Of a stretch of DNA of 64,000 bases, positions 11,489-20,988 are shown piece after piece (position 1 is the first letter of the stretch; each line of letters begins with the position of its first letter). The notes beneath the pieces were generated by a model. That model did not search any database. It saw only the letters and a program-made list of their open reading frames with translations, and had not been told where the DNA came from. The position numbers and the translations under genes are program-made. Source of the stretch: Pseudomonas rhizoryzae (GTDB lineage: Bacteria > Pseudomonadota > Gammaproteobacteria > Pseudomonadales > Pseudomonadaceae); NCBI RefSeq assembly GCF_005250615.1, contig NZ_SULM01000006.1:248001-312000 (forward strand), in the 5' to 3' direction.

Positions 11489-12172
11489 GTGAGTCAGGCC
11501 AGTGACCCTTCCGCGCCACGCAAACCCCGTACGCCCAGCCCCGCCGCCCAGCAGCGGCGGCTACGCCAGATCGAAGCCAAGCGGGCACAGATCCTCGGTG
11601 CAGCGCTCGACATCTTTTCCCGCCTCGGTTTGCACGGCGCCAGCCTGGATCAGGTCGCCGTGCAGGCGGACGTGTCCAAGACCAACCTGCTCTACTACTT
11701 CAGCAACAAGGAAGAGTTGTACCTGGCCGTCTTGCGCCAGTTGCTCGCCACCTGGCTGAGTCCCTTGCGCACCTTCAGCGAAGACCAGGAACCGCTCGAC
11801 GCCCTGCGTGGCTACCTGCGCCAGAAGCTGGAGATGTCTCGCGATCGCCCGGCCGAGTCGCGGCTGTTCTGCCTGGAGATGATCCAGGGCGCACCGCTGT
11901 TGCTGCCGGAGTTGCAGGGCACCCTGCACGAGCTGATGGACGAGAAGACCCGGGTGATCCGCGCCTGGATCGCCGCCGGCAAGCTGGCACCGGTAGATCC
12001 GCACCACCTGATCTTCAGCATCTGGGCCACTACCCAGCATTACGCCGACTTCCGGGTACAGGTGCAGGCCCTCTGCGGGCGCAACCTGACCGATCCGGAC
12101 TTCTTCGACGAGGTGTTGCAAGGCCTCGAGACCCTGCTCATCGAAGGCCTGAGACCGCGTCCTGGCGTCTGA
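11489..12172 (+). CDS. rutR: TetR-family regulator RutR
   Basis: A 227-residue TetR regulator expected to repress the rut genes until uracil binds. The N-terminal helix-turn-helix reads AALDIFSRLGLHGASLDQVAVQADVSKTNLLYYFSNKEELY, close to E. coli RutR, and the C-terminal region (LIFSIWATTQHYADFRVQV) also fits. I chose GTG at 11489 because AAGGAG (11477-11482) lies six bases before it; an in-frame TTG at 11465 has no ribosome site. It is divergent from rutA and next to a RutR-type operator. Confidence 0.9.
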   Translation: MSQASDPSAPRKPRTPSPAAQQRRLRQIEAKRAQILGAALDIFSRLGLHGASLDQVAVQADVSKTNLLYYFSNKEELYLAVLRQLLATWLSPLRTFSEDQEPLDALRGYLRQKLEMSRDRPAESRLFCLEMIQGAPLLLPELQGTLHELMDEKTRVIRAWIAAGKLAPVDPHHLIFSIWATTQHYADFRVQVQALCGRNLTDPDFFDEVLQGLETLLIEGLRPRPGV

Positions 12173-12180
12173 GACGTCAA

Positions 12181-13086
12181 TCAGGGGAAAAGGAAGAAGT
12201 CGGCGAACAACTCACTCAGGTGCGGCCACAGCGGCGCCGGCAGGTCGTGCGCCATCTCGGGGATGAGTTCGAAGCGCGCCCCGGGAATAGCGCGCGCCAC
12301 GGCGCGACCGCAGGCCGGCTTGAGCAGCGGATCGCAGGCCCCGTGCACCACCAGGGTCGGCGCCTGGATGCGACGGGCGAAGGGGCGCAGGTCGCCACTG
12401 CCGAGCAGGGCGAACAGTTGGCGCTGCACCCCCTCCACATCCACACCCCGCGCCAGGATGCGCTGCACCAGGCGTTCGAGATCGGCCTCGCTCTGCCGGT
12501 AGCGGGGGCTCTCGATGCCACGCAACAGTGCCTTTTGCCGAGCGATGGCGGCGTCCAGCGGTAGATCGGCCGGCGGACGTAACAGCAGGCTGCCGAGCAA
12601 CTTGAGCGAAGGCGGTGGCAACAGCGGCTGATTGGTGGACGAGAACAGGATACCGAGCCGCTTGACTCGCTGCGGCCAGTCGGCGGCGAGGATCTGGGCG
12701 ATCATGCCGCCCATGGAGCCACCCAGGACGAAGGCACGTTCGAGGCCCAGGTGGTCGAGCAGGCCCACGGCATCCGCGGCCATGGCGTCCAGGCGATAGG
12801 GCACCGCGCTGGTCTTGCCCAGTTGCGCTCGCCCCAGTACCGGCCATAGCGCCGGCGATCGTCCACCCGGCCAACTCAGCCGGGAAGACTGGCCGATATC
12901 GCGGTTGTCGAAGCGGATCACCCGCAGCCCCCGGCTTACCAGGGCTTCGCAGAATCCCTCCGGCCATAGCAGCAACTGGGCACCGAAGCCCATGATGAGT
13001 AGCAGCGGCGGATGGGCGGGATCGCCCCAGTCCTCGTAGGCCAGCTCCAGCGCGCCGACCCGGGCACGACCTTCACGTCTATCCAT
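12181..13086 (-). CDS. Alpha/beta fold hydrolase
   Basis: A 301-residue alpha/beta hydrolase of unknown substrate. The oxyanion strand (LLIMGFGAQLLLWPEGF, about 29-45), the RFDNRDIGQSS loop (58-68), the nucleophile elbow GGSMGG with Ser about 124, an Asp in VHGACDPLLKP and a His in PEMAHDLP make a full catalytic triad. Sequences of this type are often annotated as esterases or aclacinomycin-methylesterase-like. It is convergent with rutR, eight bases separating the stops, and is not part of the rut operon. Confidence 0.85.
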   Translation of the reverse strand: MDRREGRARVGALELAYEDWGDPAHPPLLLIMGFGAQLLLWPEGFCEALVSRGLRVIRFDNRDIGQSSRLSWPGGRSPALWPVLGRAQLGKTSAVPYRLDAMAADAVGLLDHLGLERAFVLGGSMGGMIAQILAADWPQRVKRLGILFSSTNQPLLPPPSLKLLGSLLLRPPADLPLDAAIARQKALLRGIESPRYRQSEADLERLVQRILARGVDVEGVQRQLFALLGSGDLRPFARRIQAPTLVVHGACDPLLKPACGRAVARAIPGARFELIPEMAHDLPAPLWPHLSELFADFFLFP

Positions 13087-13209
13087 GCGTCACCACGACC
13101 GGGCAAAAGCTCATGCTACTCCAAGCACGCGTCGGTGAAAGAAGCAGAACCCGGCGGTCACACACCGATAGGTTAGGCTGTCGTCGACAGCCTCGCGGAG
13201 AACAGTGGC

Positions 13210-13668
13210 ATGCCCCTAGCGCCTTTGGAATTCCATCTCACCGACGAGGCGCGGGAAGACCTACGCCAGGTCATCGCCGCACCCCTGAAGCTCTACAATG
13301 AAGCCCAGGTCGGTCCTAGCGGCTATCGCGCCCTGGTCGTCACCCTGACCCGCGCCGGCACGCCTTTGGGTGGCCTCTGGGGCTATACCAGCTATGGCTG
13401 GCTCTATGTGCAGTTGCTGGCGCTGGACGAGGCCGTGCGTGGCCAGGGCGCCGGCCGGGAGTTGCTGCTGCGTGCCGAGGCCGAAGCGATCAGCCGCGGC
13501 TGCCACGGTGCCTGGCTCGATACCCACGAATTCCAGGCTCGCGGCTTCTACGAACGCCTGGGCTATGAGCTATTCGGCGAGCTGGCGGACTATCCGCCGG
13601 GTTTCGCGCGGTATTTCCTGCGCAAGGCGCTCACCACCGGGCCTGCGTCTAACGCCCGCCCTGGCTGA
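13210..13668 (+). CDS. GNAT-family N-acetyltransferase
   Basis: A 152-residue Gcn5-related acetyltransferase. The acetyl-CoA pyrophosphate-binding motif [15 protein letters not shown] (about 77-91) follows a beta strand ([12 protein letters not shown]). The C-terminal [16 protein letters not shown] is the standard GNAT end. It resembles small YhfO-like acetyltransferases. Its last 20 bases overlap the 3' end of the convergent chemoreceptor gene. Confidence 0.85.
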   Translation: MPLAPLEFHLTDEAREDLRQVIAAPLKLYNEAQVGPSGYRALVVTLTRAGTPLGGLWGYTSYGWLYVQLLALDEAVRGQGAGRELLLRAEAEAISRGCHGAWLDTHEFQARGFYERLGYELFGELADYPPGFARYFLRKALTTGPASNARPG

Positions 13669-15643
13669 GGGCATTCAGGCGGGTCGACAACCCCTGCATC
13701 TCCTGGCCCAGTTGCCGCAGGGTACCGGCATCGCGGGCGCTCTCCTCGCTCGCGGCGTGGATGCGTACCGCGAGTTCGTTGATTTCCTGGGTCACATGGC
13801 TCTGCTCCTGGGCGGCCACGGCGATCTGCTGGGCGCGCTGGACGATGCCGTCGAAGCTGCCCTCGGTGCCCTTGAGGGTCTCGGCCACGGTCGCGGCCTC
13901 GTGCACGACGACCTCGGTGCGCCGCACGCCGGCCTGCATGGTCGCCACCGCCGCAGCGGAAGCCTGACGCAGACCGGCGATCATCTCCTGGATCTCGTTG
14001 GCGGACGCCTGGGTGCGGCCGGCCAGGGTACGTACCTCGTCGGCGACCACCGCGAAGCCACGCCCCTGCTCACCGGCGCGGGCGGCCTCGATGGCGGCAT
14101 TGAGCGCCAACAGGTTGGTCTGTTGGGAGATCGACTTGATCACGTCCAGCACGCCCCCCACGCGCTCGATGTCCTCGCCCAACCGAGTGATGGCCAGGGC
14201 AGCACTGCCAATCTCGTCCGCCAGGCCCTGCATGGAATGGGTATTGCGCTCCATCTGGCGCTGCCCGCTCTGTACCGTGGCGAGGGAATCCCGGGCCACG
14301 TCGGAGCAGTCGGTGGTGTTGTGCGCGACCTCGCCGGCGCTGGCCGACATCTCGGTGATGGCGGTGGCCAGCAGGGTATTGTCTTCGCGCTGCTTCTCCG
14401 CGCGATCGGCCAGGCCATGGGACAGCTGCGCCAACTCGGTCGCCTGCCCCTGCAACAGCGAGGCATCGGCAGCGATCCGGCGCAACATCTCGCGCAGCGA
14501 ACCGGCATAGCGATTGACCGCTACGCGTAACTGGCCGATCTCATCGGCGCGGCTGATCTCCAGCTCGGCGGCATTGGCACCGTCCTGGCCCAGGCGTTCG
14601 ATCTGCAGCGTGGTCTCCCCCAGTTGCGCCAGCAGCCGGCGACCTGCGAGCCAGGCCACGCCGAGCAAGACCGCCAGCAGCGGGAGCAGCAACAGCAGCA
14701 TCTGGCTGGTCAGGCGCGTCGCGAGCCCGGTGACCTGGGCCGCGGGAGTGACCAGGCCGACCTGCCAGCCGGTAGCCTCCATCGGTACCAGGGTAACGTA
14801 GACGGCGCCGTCCAGGCGGCGGTCGTGAGCGAGATACAGGGTGTGCTTGCCGGGCTGGTCGAGCGCCTGGGCCACCGCCTTGAAGGGTGCATCGCTGGCG
14901 ACCACGTCGGCAAGGGTCGGCAGGCCCTTGGCTCCCTTGGCGTCGGGGAAATACAGCAGGTTGCCAGCCCGGTCGACGGCGAAGGCGTAGCCACCGGTCA
15001 CGCCGCCCTGTTTCTGGAGAAAGGCGGCCAGGCCGTCGAGCTTGAGGTCGATGGTCGCCACGCCGGCGAAGGCGCCCTGCTGGCGATAGGGCACACTGCA
15101 GGTGGTCATGGCGACCTTGCTGACAGGGTCCTGGTAGGCATCGGACCAGACGCAACGCCCCGCGGGCGCCGCCCGCGCGTCGCGATACCAGGATTCATCA
15201 CGATAGGCCGAGGTCTGGGGAGTGTTGTAGTCGTCGGAATAGTCGAGGGCGTTGCTGGCGTTGCGCGCCCAGAAGAAGCTGCGCCGCTCCACTCCAGGCG
15301 TGAAGGCATTGGGCTCGGGCCAGATGCCGCCGCCGGCGATAGCCGGTTCGCCATGGCTGTCGATCAGTCGCGGCAGGGTGGCCTTCACCAGGGCTTCATC
15401 GTGCGGCAGGGTTTCGGCCAGGTCGGCCAGCGCCACGCCGGTGCCCTCGATACGCGCCAGCTGCAGCGCGAGCTGCCGGGCGATGGCCGTCGCCGACTGT
15501 TCGGCAGACGCCGTACCAGCGGCCACCAGCTGCGGCTTGCCGCCAAGCGCCATCACGGCGTAGACGGCCAGGGCGGTCAGGCCCAATAGGCACAGCACGC
15601 CAAGGGTCATGCGCCCGGCGACACGGGTAGGTAACAGCGTCAT
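13649..15643 (-). CDS. Methyl-accepting chemotaxis protein with dCache-type sensor
   Basis: A 664-residue transmembrane chemoreceptor. TM1 is about residues 12-34. A large periplasmic double-Cache-like domain with [20 protein letters not shown] and [10 protein letters not shown] follows to about 300. Then come TM2 ([20 protein letters not shown]), a HAMP region and a signalling coiled coil ending QGGR. The kinase-binding tip [24 protein letters not shown] is present. Amino-acid-sensing dCache domains carry R-x-W-Y; this one has E-x-W-Y, hinting at a ligand without a carboxylate. It lies just downstream of eutBC on the same strand. No C-terminal CheR pentapeptide is seen. Confidence 0.9.
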   Translation of the reverse strand: MTLLPTRVAGRMTLGVLCLLGLTALAVYAVMALGGKPQLVAAGTASAEQSATAIARQLALQLARIEGTGVALADLAETLPHDEALVKATLPRLIDSHGEPAIAGGGIWPEPNAFTPGVERRSFFWARNASNALDYSDDYNTPQTSAYRDESWYRDARAAPAGRCVWSDAYQDPVSKVAMTTCSVPYRQQGAFAGVATIDLKLDGLAAFLQKQGGVTGGYAFAVDRAGNLLYFPDAKGAKGLPTLADVVASDAPFKAVAQALDQPGKHTLYLAHDRRLDGAVYVTLVPMEATGWQVGLVTPAAQVTGLATRLTSQMLLLLLPLLAVLLGVAWLAGRRLLAQLGETTLQIERLGQDGANAAELEISRADEIGQLRVAVNRYAGSLREMLRRIAADASLLQGQATELAQLSHGLADRAEKQREDNTLLATAITEMSASAGEVAHNTTDCSDVARDSLATVQSGQRQMERNTHSMQGLADEIGSAALAITRLGEDIERVGGVLDVIKSISQQTNLLALNAAIEAARAGEQGRGFAVVADEVRTLAGRTQASANEIQEMIAGLRQASAAAVATMQAGVRRTEVVVHEAATVAETLKGTEGSFDGIVQRAQQIAVAAQEQSHVTQEINELAVRIHAASEESARDAGTLRQLGQEMQGLSTRLNALSQGGR

Positions 15644-15743
15644 ACTACGGCTCCAGAACGGCGGGGACGAGGCTAGTATCAGGGCGGGATCGATCGCCGA
15701 TCAAGCCGAGATAGACGTATCGCCAGGTCGCGGCAGCGAGCGG

Positions 15744-16559
15744 TCAACTGGGCGTCAGGAAGTTACCGATCCTGGCATTTTCTTGCGCGCCTTCCAGCAG
15801 CGGCACCTCGGCCTCGTCCTTGAGTTGCACGCCGGAGAGCTTGCGGCGATCCGCCTCGCGCATCAGGTAGAGCAGCTTGTGCGCTGCCAGGCCATAGGCG
15901 AGGCCTTCCAGGCGCACGTTGGAGATGCAGTTGCGATAGGCGTCGTTGAGGCCGGGCCGCGGGCCGTAGGTGAAGTAGAGGCCGAGGCTGTCGGGCGAAC
16001 TCAGGCCCGGGCGTTCACCGATCAGCATCACCAGCAGGCGCGCCTTGAGCAGGCCGCCGATCTCGTCGCCCACCGCTACCCGGCCCTGCTCCACCAGGGT
16101 CACCGGCGCCCAGCGCCATCCCTCCGCCTGGGCCTGGTCGGCCAGGCGCTCGAGGAACGGCAGCGCATGGCGATGGACCGCCAGGGCGGAAAGACCATCG
16201 GCGATGACCACGGCGACGTCGAAGCCCTCGGGGTGTTCGGCGGCGTAGGCCTGCAGCTCGCGGGCGGATTCCTCGGACAGCTTGCGGCCCAGGTCCGGTC
16301 GTTGCAGATAGGTATGGCGATCCGGCGCAGCGCTCTTGAGTACCAGGGTCTCGCGACCCTGGGCGGTCAGGCCTTCACGCAATGCCTCATCGTCGAAGGC
16401 CAGGTGCACGGCATCGCGGGCCTGGGCGTGGGCGGCCTGGAAGTCCAGCTGAGCCGCAGTGGGCAGGCTGGTACCGGCGCGACCGAGGGCGATGCGCGCC
16501 GGGGTCAGGCGCCGCAGTTCGGCCCAGGGATCGGGGCGGGCGGTGTCATTGGGGTTCAT
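15744..16559 (-). CDS. eutC: Ethanolamine ammonia-lyase small subunit EutC
   Basis: The small subunit (271 residues) of the adenosylcobalamin-dependent ammonia-lyase that converts ethanolamine to acetaldehyde and ammonia. The family pattern is clear: [32 protein letters not shown] at the N-terminus, [44 protein letters not shown] and RNCISNVR. It follows eutB after 112 bases containing REP hairpins. B12-loading (eutA) and microcompartment genes are absent, as in pseudomonads with the short eut set. Confidence 0.94.
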   Translation of the reverse strand: MNPNDTARPDPWAELRRLTPARIALGRAGTSLPTAAQLDFQAAHAQARDAVHLAFDDEALREGLTAQGRETLVLKSAAPDRHTYLQRPDLGRKLSEESARELQAYAAEHPEGFDVAVVIADGLSALAVHRHALPFLERLADQAQAEGWRWAPVTLVEQGRVAVGDEIGGLLKARLLVMLIGERPGLSSPDSLGLYFTYGPRPGLNDAYRNCISNVRLEGLAYGLAAHKLLYLMREADRRKLSGVQLKDEAEVPLLEGAQENARIGNFLTPS

Positions 16560-16585
16560 GGGGAGACTCCTGAGCTATTAGGTTC

Positions 16586-16666
16586 ATCGCGGCCATGGCG
16601 GTCCGCCGATGCGGTCGCTCCTACGCGGTACGAAGTAGGCCTGTAGGAGCGGCCCATGGCCGCGAT
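16586..16666. repeat. REP doublet between eutB and eutC
   Basis: Inverted REP units: ATCGCGGCCATGGCGG at 16586 and GTAGGAGCGGCCCATGGCCG from 16643. The doublet separates eutB from eutC. It could stabilise the upstream eutB message and tune the subunit ratio. Confidence 0.85.
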
Positions 16667-16671
16667 CCTTC

Positions 16672-18063
16672 CTACAACTGCGCCAACACCCGCTGGAACG
16701 GTCCCGGCAGGCCTTCGCCGAGACGGAAGCGACCGTCCTCCAGGCGCAGGATGCCGAGGCGGTCGAGCCAGGCGGCGAATTCCGGTGCCGGTTGCAGGCC
16801 CAGCACCTGGCGGGCGTAGAGGGCGTCGTGGAAGGAGGTGGTCTGATAGTTGAGCATCACGTCGTCCGACCCCGGGATGCCCATGATGAAGTTGATGCCC
16901 GCCGCGCCCAGTAGGGTCAGCAGCATGTCCATGTCGTCCTGGTCGGCTTCGGCATGGTTGGTGTAGCAGATGTCGCAACCCATGGGTACGCCGAGCAGCT
17001 TGCCGCAGAAGTGATCCTCGATGCCCGCGCGGATGATCTGCTTGCCGTTGTAGAGGTACTCCGGGCCGATGAAGCCGACCACGGTGTTCACCAGCAGCGG
17101 CTTGAATTTACGCGCCACCGCGTAGGCGCGCACTTCGCAGGTCTGCTGGTCGACGCCATGGTGCGCCCCGGCGGAAAGCGCACTGCCCTGCCCCGTCTCG
17201 AAATACATGAGGTTGTCGCCCAGGGTGCCACGCCGCTGCGACAGTCCGGCCTCGTAGCCTTCCTGCAACAGCGCCAGGCTGATGCCGAAGCTTTCGTTGG
17301 CGCCCTGGGTACCGGCGATGGACTGGAACACCAGGTCCACCGGCGCGCCGCGTTCGATGGCAGCGATGCTAGTGGTGACATGGGTCAGCACGCAGGACTG
17401 AGTAGGGATCTCGTAGCGCTGGATCACGGCGTCGAGCATCTTCAGCAATTCGCAGATGCCGCTGGTGCTGTCGGTAGCCGGATTGATGCCAATCACCGCA
17501 TCACCATTGCCATAGAGCAGTCCGTCGAGGACGCTGGCAGCGATGCCGGCCGGATCGTCGGTGGGGTGATTGGGTTGCAAGCGGGTCGACAGCCGCCCGC
17601 GCAGGCCGATGGTGTTGCGGAAGCGGGTCACCACCCGGACCTTTTGCGCCACCAGGATCAGGTCCTGGATACGCATGATCTTGGACACCGCGGCGACCAT
17701 CTCCGGGGTCAGCCCCGGCGCCAGGGCGGCGAGGCTGACCTCGTCCGCCGCCGCGCCCAGCAGCCAGTCGCGAAAGCCACCCACGGTGAGATGGGCGACC
17801 GGGGCGAAGGCCTGGGCGTCATGGCTATCCAGGATCAGCCGGGTGACCTCGTCGGTCTCGTAGGGAATCACCGCCTCGCTGAGGAAGTGCTTGAGCGGCA
17901 CCTCGGCCAGCGCCATCTGCGCCGCCACCCGCTCCACGTCGCTGCCGGCGGCGACCCCGGCCAGGACGTCCCCGGACCGTGCCGGGGTCGCCTTGGCCAA
18001 CAGCTCCTTGAGATCGGCGAAGCGCCAGGTCTGACCGCCCACGCTGTGCTGGAAACCGCTCAT
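16672..18063 (-). CDS. eutB: Ethanolamine ammonia-lyase large subunit EutB
   Basis: The 463-residue catalytic TIM-barrel subunit of ethanolamine ammonia-lyase. Typical stretches are TRFRNTIGLRGRLSTRLQPNHPTDDP, DAVIGINPATDS, TQSCVLTHVTTSIAAIERGAPVDLVFQSIAGTQ, LMYFETGQGSALSAGAHHGVDQQT and the C-terminal LTLLGAAGINFIMGIPGSDDVMLNYQTTSFHDA. The ATG at 18063 has a GAGG ribosome site. Upstream lies the permease gene, separated by a strong 15-bp hairpin. Confidence 0.96.
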   Translation of the reverse strand: MSGFQHSVGGQTWRFADLKELLAKATPARSGDVLAGVAAGSDVERVAAQMALAEVPLKHFLSEAVIPYETDEVTRLILDSHDAQAFAPVAHLTVGGFRDWLLGAAADEVSLAALAPGLTPEMVAAVSKIMRIQDLILVAQKVRVVTRFRNTIGLRGRLSTRLQPNHPTDDPAGIAASVLDGLLYGNGDAVIGINPATDSTSGICELLKMLDAVIQRYEIPTQSCVLTHVTTSIAAIERGAPVDLVFQSIAGTQGANESFGISLALLQEGYEAGLSQRRGTLGDNLMYFETGQGSALSAGAHHGVDQQTCEVRAYAVARKFKPLLVNTVVGFIGPEYLYNGKQIIRAGIEDHFCGKLLGVPMGCDICYTNHAEADQDDMDMLLTLLGAAGINFIMGIPGSDDVMLNYQTTSFHDALYARQVLGLQPAPEFAAWLDRLGILRLEDGRFRLGEGLPGPFQRVLAQL

Positions 18064-18088
18064 GCTACCTCCTCGGGTTACGCTGCTC

Positions 18089-18131
18089 AGAGCCTGTTCA
18101 AAGGCTCACGAGCAGACTTTGAACAGGCTCT
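18089..18131. repeat. Perfect 15-bp inverted repeat between permease and eutB
   Basis: AGAGCCTGTTCAAAG (18089-18103) is complemented perfectly by CTTTGAACAGGCTCT (18117-18131), with a 13-base loop. The right arm touches the permease stop codon. There is no clear T-run, so it may be a processing or stability hairpin rather than a full terminator. Confidence 0.75.
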
Positions 18132-19495
18132 CACGCCTCGCCGAAGGCGGCGTCTGGGGCGATGTTGCCCTGTCTACGGCTGAGACCGCAGACCAGCGCG
18201 CCTATCACCATCAGCACCACGAAGACGCTGGCGATCACCGTGTTGTACCAGACCATGGCGATCAGGCAGACCACCGCCAGTACCAGGGCGATGGCCGGCA
18301 CCAGCGGATAGCCAGGGGCGCGGAAGGTGCGCTCCAGATGCGGCTCGCTGCGACGCAGCTTGAACAGGCTGAGCATGCTCATGATGTACATGACGATGGC
18401 GCCGAAGACGCTCATGGTGATCATGGCGGCGGTCAGGGTCATGCCCTGCAGGCTGATCACGCCGTCGCTGAAGATGGCGGCGATACCCACCACGCCCCCG
18501 GCCAGCACCGCGCGGTGCGGCGTCTGGAAGCGCGACAGCTTGGCCAGCCCATGGGGCAGGAAGCCGGCACGGGCCAGGGCGAAGAACTGCCGCGAGTAGC
18601 CGAGGATGATGCCGTGGAAGCTGGCCACCAGACCGAACAGGCCGATGCCCACCAGCAGGTGCAGCCATATCGAGCTGTTGCCCACCACGCCCTTCATGGC
18701 CTGGGGCAGCGGATCGTTAATGTTGGACAGGGCGCGCCAGTCACCCACGCCGCCAGCGAAGATCATCACGCCGATGGCCAGGGTCACCAGGGTGAGGATG
18801 CCGGCGATATAGGCCTTGGGAATGGTGCGCTTGGGGTCCTTGGCTTCCTCGGCGGCCATGGCCGCGCCCTCGATGGCGAGGAAGAACCAGATGGCAAAGG
18901 GGATGGCGGCGAACATGCCACTCACCGCGGCCAGGGAGAACTGGTCCTGTCCGGCCCAGCCACCGCTGGTGAAGTTGACCAGGCTGAAGCCCGGCGCCAC
19001 CACCCCCATGAAGATCAGCAGCTCGATCACCGCCAGCACCGTGACCACCAGCTCGAAGGTGGCGGCGATGCTCACCCCGACGATGTTCAGGGTCATGAAG
19101 ATGAAGTAGGCCGCCACCGCGCACAGCTTGGGATCCAGGGTGGGGAATTGCACGTTGAGGTAGGCGCCGATGGCCATGGCGATGGCTGGCGGGGCGAAGA
19201 CGAATTCGATCAGCGTGGCGATACCGGCAATGGTGCCCCCAACGGGGCCGAAGGCGCGCCGGCTATAGGCGAAGGGTCCACCGGCGTGGGGGATGGCGGT
19301 GGTCAACTCGGTGAAGCTGAAGATGAAGCAGGTGTACATCACCGCCACTAGCAGGGTGGTGATCAGAAAGCCCAGGGTACCCGCGACGCCCCAGCCGTAG
19401 CTCCAGCCGAAGTATTCCCCGGAGATCACCAGACCCACGGCAATGCCCCAGAGGTGCAGGGTGCCGAGGGTCGGTTTGAGTTTCTCGTTGCTCAT
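18131..19495 (-). CDS. eat: Ethanolamine permease (APC superfamily)
   Basis: A 454-residue amino acid/polyamine/organocation-type transporter, assigned as ethanolamine permease. It has twelve hydrophobic segments. Recognisable stretches are LHLWGIAVGLVISGEYFGWSYGWG, AIPHAGGPFAYSRRAFGPVGG, and GYSRQFFALARAGFLPHGLAKLSRFQTPHRAV. I chose ATG at 19495 (MSNEKLKPTLG), preceded by AAGGGGAG (19505-19512), rather than the earlier TTG. It is first in the probable permease-eutB-eutC transcript and divergent from the AraC-type regulator. Confidence 0.92.
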   Translation of the reverse strand: MSNEKLKPTLGTLHLWGIAVGLVISGEYFGWSYGWGVAGTLGFLITTLLVAVMYTCFIFSFTELTTAIPHAGGPFAYSRRAFGPVGGTIAGIATLIEFVFAPPAIAMAIGAYLNVQFPTLDPKLCAVAAYFIFMTLNIVGVSIAATFELVVTVLAVIELLIFMGVVAPGFSLVNFTSGGWAGQDQFSLAAVSGMFAAIPFAIWFFLAIEGAAMAAEEAKDPKRTIPKAYIAGILTLVTLAIGVMIFAGGVGDWRALSNINDPLPQAMKGVVGNSSIWLHLLVGIGLFGLVASFHGIILGYSRQFFALARAGFLPHGLAKLSRFQTPHRAVLAGGVVGIAAIFSDGVISLQGMTLTAAMITMSVFGAIVMYIMSMLSLFKLRRSEPHLERTFRAPGYPLVPAIALVLAVVCLIAMVWYNTVIASVFVVLMVIGALVCGLSRRQGNIAPDAAFGEA

Positions 19496-19588
19496 GACAG
19501 GCCACTCCCCTTGTAGCGACAAGATCCGAATGGGCGACCGCGATCCCGCGATGCCCGGCTTTTTCGAGCTTAAAGGGCACTAGGCCAT

Positions 19589-19637
19589 GCCGACTTGACC
19601 GGTCAGGGCGCCCGGTGCGCCTTCGGGTCAAGTCGGC
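19589..19637. promoter_or_regulatory. 12-bp inverted repeat between ethanolamine permease and AraC-type regulator
   Basis: GCCGACTTGACC at 19589-19600 and its exact complement GGTCAAGTCGGC at 19626-19637, with a 25-base spacer. It is the main structure in the roughly 340-base divergent promoter region (19496-19833). It may be an operator or an RNA hairpin in the regulator's leader. Confidence 0.5.
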
Positions 19638-19833
19638 GTTACCGCACTTCCCAGGGTGCTACCCGAGACCGCACCACCAAGGTGCAGCCACGAGCGCCAC
19701 GCCCCAGATCGAGGCAGCCGAACGACCGCAATACCGTGAAACCTCTGGCGTCTCGCCCTTCGCTGGCCGTTGTTACGCCCCCGGGGCACAGCCTTTGCTT
19801 CATCCGTGCCTAACCTCTATTCGGACCTCTACC

Positions 19834-20877
19834 ATGTCCCTGGCCGCCTCCGGCTTCGCCGCCCTGACCTCGCCGTCGCGCAACCTCGGCGTACTCTCCG
19901 CCGCCGCCAGCGGACTGGATGCCGTCATCGCCAGCCACGGCGGCGACGTGGATCGCATCTTCGGCACCGCCGGCATCGATCCCGAGCAGTTGCAGCACCC
20001 CACCCTCAGCCTGGGGCTGGGTAATTACTGCCGGGTGCTGGAAGAGGCCGCCGCCCAGTCCGGCTGCGACAATTTCGGCCTGCATTACGGCCAGCAATTC
20101 AAACCGCAGATGCTCGGCCTGCTGGGCTACGTGGGGCTGTGCTCGCCCACTGCCGAGGCGGCGCTGCAGAACTTCGCCGCCGCCTTTCCCTTCCACCAGC
20201 ACAGCACCCTGATCCAGCTGGTGGACGCCGGGGACTGCTGGCGCTTCGACTACCAGGTACGCCACGGCGCCATCGTCGCCCGCCGCCAGGACGCCGAGCT
20301 GACCCTGGGCATGCTGCTCAACCTCCTGCGCCACGTACTCGGCCCGACCTGGGCGCCCCGCGCGGTGCAGTTCGAACACCCCCGCCCCGAAGGCTGGCAC
20401 GAACACCGGCGGCTGTTCGACGCCCCGGTCAGCTTCGGCCACCCCTGCAACGCCATGCTGGTCCCCAAGGCCGATCTGCGCGGCCGCGCCATGCCCGACC
20501 ACGATCCGCTGCTCCTGCTGGTGGTGCAGGACGCAATTCGCCAACTCGGCCAACGCCTGCCGCAGGTGGAACTGCTCGAAGAGGTCCGCGCCTCGGTGCG
20601 CCTGGCGCTACCCCTGGGCGAACCCAGCCTGGAGACCATCGCCCAGCGCCTGGACCTGTCCAGCAGCCAACTGCAACGCCGCCTGCGCGACCAGGGCGCG
20701 AGCTTCTCGGCCCTGGTCGAGGGCGTCCGCCGCGACCTGGCCCAGCACTACCTGCGGCAGCGGCTGCCGGTCACCGATCTGGCACCGCTGCTGGGGTACT
20801 CGGAGACGAGCGCCTTCTCGCGAGCGTTTCGGCGGTGGTTTCAGGTGAGTCCGAGGCAGTGGCGGCAGCTTTCTTAA
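19834..20877 (+). CDS. AraC-family transcriptional regulator of ethanolamine genes (putative)
   Basis: A 347-residue regulator with an N-terminal Arabinose_bd-type (PF12625) ligand domain (GLDAVIASHGGDVDRIFGTAGIDPEQL through the region near 200) and a C-terminal AraC helix-turn-helix pair (LETIAQRLDLSSSQLQRRLRDQGASF and VTDLAPLLGYSETSAFSRAFRRW). ATG at 19834 begins MSLAASGFAALT and gives the normal family length. The open frame extends upstream but that part has no family character. Divergence from the permease suggests it activates the eut set. Confidence 0.85.
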   Translation: MSLAASGFAALTSPSRNLGVLSAAASGLDAVIASHGGDVDRIFGTAGIDPEQLQHPTLSLGLGNYCRVLEEAAAQSGCDNFGLHYGQQFKPQMLGLLGYVGLCSPTAEAALQNFAAAFPFHQHSTLIQLVDAGDCWRFDYQVRHGAIVARRQDAELTLGMLLNLLRHVLGPTWAPRAVQFEHPRPEGWHEHRRLFDAPVSFGHPCNAMLVPKADLRGRAMPDHDPLLLLVVQDAIRQLGQRLPQVELLEEVRASVRLALPLGEPSLETIAQRLDLSSSQLQRRLRDQGASFSALVEGVRRDLAQHYLRQRLPVTDLAPLLGYSETSAFSRAFRRWFQVSPRQWRQLS

Positions 20878-20914
20878 AAGGGGGTGGGGAGACGAGCCAC
20901 GAACGCCGGCTGAC

Positions 20915-20946
20915 GTAGGTTGGCGCTGAGCGTAGCGAAGCCCAAC
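20915..20946. repeat. Short hairpin repeat (GTAGGTTGG type)
   Basis: GTAGGTTGGCGCTGAGCGTAGC...GCCCAAC, a slightly diverged copy, 38 bases after the AraC-type regulator and just before composite repeat copy 2. Confidence 0.8.
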
Positions 20947-20988
20947 GAGCAGAGGTTGGCCTATACGCCTTGATTTATAAGTGCTCCA

